Source: Pseudomonadota bacterium (GTDB lineage: Bacteria; Pseudomonadota; Gammaproteobacteria; Burkholderiales; Burkholderiaceae_B). Taken from it: 9,221 bases of DNA. The first letter of the stretch is position 1. The number at the start of each line of letters is the position of its first letter. Below the pieces are notes generated by a model. It had not been told where the DNA came from and searched no databases. It saw nothing but the letters and a program-made list of their open reading frames with translations. Where the stretch lies: positions 1-9,221 of the forward strand of contig JAEWEH010000157.1 in NCBI GenBank assembly GCA_023389535.1, in the 5' to 3' direction. Position numbers and translations under genes: made by a program. Below are positions 7,558 to 9,221 of the stretch, one piece after another.

Positions 7558-7953
7558 TCAGACGGGTTCGGTCTTGCCTTCGGGCCGCCACAGCACCACG
7601 GCGCACCCTTCTTGCTCTGCTTCGAACACGTCCAGGCCCTTTAGCGTGCTGGGTTGGCAAGGGCCGCCGGTACAGGTTCCGGTGTCGGGCTGGAAAGTGG
7701 CGCCATGGCGTGCGCACATCAGCTGATCGCCGGCGCGTGTAAAGACACTGCCTTCCCAGTCCAGCTCGGCCCCCATATGCGGGCAGCGATTCAAGTAGCC
7801 ATAGGCCTTGTCCTGGTAGCGGACAAAAAACGCGGTCGCGGCTTCGCCCGCATGCCGGACCGGAATTTTACGGGCCAGCCCCCCGTTGCTGAGGTCGGCG
7901 GAAGGGCAGATGGCGATGACGGTCGGTGCGTTCATGCCACTAGTGTAATGCAC
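7558..7953 (-). CDS. Short Rieske [2Fe-2S] protein
   Basis: This 131-aa soluble protein is essentially a single Rieske domain. Seen: CPHMG (Cys57, His59) and CARHG (Cys80, His83), the CxH...CxxH ligand set with a 20-residue spacing inside the family range, then a Gly/Pro-rich stretch (91-101) typical of the fold's Pro loop. There is no signal peptide or membrane anchor, so it is probably a cytoplasmic ferredoxin-like electron carrier, or the detached Rieske part of an oxygenase; no oxygenase gene is nearby. It lies 38 bp after the ammonia-lyase-like gene on the same strand and is probably co-transcribed. ATG 7953 has a weak AGGG-type site 7 bases upstream. ATG 7935, six codons in, begins MNAPTV, lacks a ribosome binding site and is an equally possible start. 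Confidence 0.88.
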   Translation of the reverse strand: MHYTSGMNAPTVIAICPSADLSNGGLARKIPVRHAGEAATAFFVRYQDKAYGYLNRCPHMGAELDWEGSVFTRAGDQLMCARHGATFQPDTGTCTGGPCQPSTLKGLDVFEAEQEGCAVVLWRPEGKTEPV

Positions 7954-7991
7954 GCACCCTGCCGCTAGCTTCGGCTATGGCAGACAAGCGG

Positions 7992-9218
7992 CTACGCGTT
8001 CCCCGGCAGCAGTGCCATGGTCCGATTGCGCTCATTGGTGACCACCATCAGTCCTTCGTCGAAACCCAGCCCAGGGCGGGTGAACATGCGCCAGGCGTTC
8101 AAGGCGATGCCCACATGGACGGATGCCTTGACCGAGATCTCCGTCTCGTTGCAGCTGCCGCCGACATAGGAAAGTATGTTGTGCTGATGGCAGGTTTGAA
8201 TGGCGGAAATCGTATTGACCAAGGAGCCATTGTCTGGAGTCTTAATCTGGAAGGCATGGGCGGCTTGCGCGGCCGCGAAATTCTGGACTTCTCCGGGGCT
8301 GTTGACCCATTCATCCGCGATCAGCCGGCAATGGGGGCCGCGCGCATCCAGCCGTTGGCGCAGGCGCGCCATGCGATCTTGCGCCTCGGCGGCGGAATGG
8401 CTAAGGAACGGGTCTTCGAAATACACTTGCAGCGGGCCTACCCTTTCGACGATATTGGACAGATAGTCGCAGACACGGTCTTCGTTGTTATCGAACATCC
8501 GTCCAAGTGCCGAATGGAAGTCGAAGTGCAGGTCCGGCTGGTATCCCGGCGCGCCCAGCTCTTTCAGGCGTTTCGCAATCCAGCTGGCATAGTCGGGCAG
8601 TTGTTCGCATTGGGCTCGAGTCTGTATGGCGGCTTGAGGAAACATGTCCACGCCGCGCACGATGGCCTTTTCTACATTGAGCTCCCAGTTGCCACCGCAG
8701 GACGCGGCCAGACCCGGCGCCGTATAGCGGCCGGGCAAATCATATTCTCTTGTGAGGACACCGGCCATCAAACTGCGGCTGGCCAAGGCGGCGGCGGAAA
8801 GCAGCGCTTGGGAAACGCCGAATGCCACCGGGCGGGCGACATCAGCGTCCAGATCAAGATTGTCGAGCAGCGCGGCGGCTTCCCGGAAGCCCGAGAACCG
8901 CTTGCCCTCATAGGCGCTGGAAAGCGTTTTTTGCACCGCGTCCAGGTTCTCGGCCAGAATAGGCCGGGGCCGGCCGGCATAGCCGGCGTTCAATACCGTT
9001 ACGCAATCGCCGAAAGCCATTTGGCCATCGCTCAATTCAATCACAATGCAATAGGCGACGCTGGGCTCGCGGATGGATGAGAACCCGGGGCTTACGGGCG
9101 ACCCTTTGAAGAAAAAGCCATCGGGCTCGGCGCCCATCTGGATCGCAGGCTGGTCGTTCACCCAGAAGCCTCCTATGCCTTGTACGACGCGGACTCTGGC
9201 GATCTCGATTGTGTTCAT
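7992..9218 (-). CDS. Methylaspartate ammonia-lyase-like enolase-superfamily enzyme
   Basis: This 408-aa protein aligns by eye over its whole length with methylaspartate ammonia-lyase (about 413 aa in Clostridium), which reversibly converts 3-methylaspartate to mesaconate and ammonia. Seen: GDC (70-72), metal ligands Asp233 (HFDFHS), Glu268 (YFEDP) and Asp302 (IADEW), FQIKTPDNGS (323-332) with the catalytic Lys326 and Gln324, GGSCNET (353-359), and RPGLGFDEGLMVV (381-393). Compared from memory with the characterised enzyme, the second catalytic position His194 is Gln195 here, Gln172 is Ala172, Gln73 is Leu76, Thr360 is Ser355 and Leu384 is Phe379. The family assignment is firm but the substrate is doubtful, so no symbol is given. 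No glutamate mutase gene is visible. ATG 9218 matches the family start; only 3 upstream bases are seen. It probably forms an operon with the Rieske gene. Confidence 0.85.
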   Translation of the reverse strand: MNTIEIARVRVVQGIGGFWVNDQPAIQMGAEPDGFFFKGSPVSPGFSSIREPSVAYCIVIELSDGQMAFGDCVTVLNAGYAGRPRPILAENLDAVQKTLSSAYEGKRFSGFREAAALLDNLDLDADVARPVAFGVSQALLSAAALASRSLMAGVLTREYDLPGRYTAPGLAASCGGNWELNVEKAIVRGVDMFPQAAIQTRAQCEQLPDYASWIAKRLKELGAPGYQPDLHFDFHSALGRMFDNNEDRVCDYLSNIVERVGPLQVYFEDPFLSHSAAEAQDRMARLRQRLDARGPHCRLIADEWVNSPGEVQNFAAAQAAHAFQIKTPDNGSLVNTISAIQTCHQHNILSYVGGSCNETEISVKASVHVGIALNAWRMFTRPGLGFDEGLMVVTNERNRTMALLPGNA

Positions 9219-9221
9219 GTG

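Noticed and set aside
7977..9080. Plus-strand 367-codon open frame
   Set aside because: It lies opposite the ammonia-lyase-like gene, has no family resemblance, and is the usual GC-rich antisense shadow.
1..9221. Mobile elements, CRISPR arrays, tRNA or rRNA genes
   Set aside because: I saw no transposase or integrase motifs, no regularly spaced repeats, and no cloverleaf-like or rRNA-like sequence.

Overview
This window looks like chromosomal DNA from a betaproteobacterium, most likely Burkholderiales and perhaps Alcaligenaceae (the Bordetella/Achromobacter/Pusillimonas neighbourhood). The evidence is moderately GC-rich coding sequence, a beta/gamma-type IlvD and a long PEP carboxylase (about 948 aa). 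This placement is inferred from protein character and was not searched. I see no transposase, integrase, phage gene, CRISPR array, tRNA or rRNA.

Layout. Positions 1-148 hold the 3' end of an unidentified plus-strand gene, closed by a strong intrinsic terminator (198-237). Positions 241-610 form a gene-free stretch with a plausible sigma-70 promoter (292-320) and then several stem-loops. These lead into a sodium:solute symporter gene (611-2299) and a 43-aa single-span membrane protein (2402-2533) that looks like its small partner. A GC-rich hairpin with a T run (2563-2599) ends that unit and overlaps the stop codon of the converging ppc gene (minus strand, 2598-5444). A 96-bp divergent promoter region separates ppc from ilvD (plus strand, 5541-7400). 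After ilvD comes a 157-bp convergent gap with three stem-loops. It is followed on the minus strand by a short Rieske [2Fe-2S] protein (7558-7953), preceded in the same direction by a methylaspartate ammonia-lyase-like enolase-superfamily gene (7992-9218) whose start lies 3 bases from the window edge.

Biology. ppc replenishes oxaloacetate for the TCA cycle and amino-acid synthesis. ilvD carries out the dehydration step of valine/isoleucine (and pantothenate/leucine precursor) synthesis. The symporter plus small protein is a two-gene uptake unit of unknown substrate. The ammonia-lyase-like gene and the Rieske gene are probably co-transcribed. The lyase keeps the metal ligands and catalytic lysine of the family, but several substrate-pocket positions, including the usual second catalytic residue His194, appear substituted. 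It may therefore act on a substrate other than 3-methylaspartate. That is the most interesting point in the window. The rest is mostly ordinary core metabolism with some regulatory structure worth checking.
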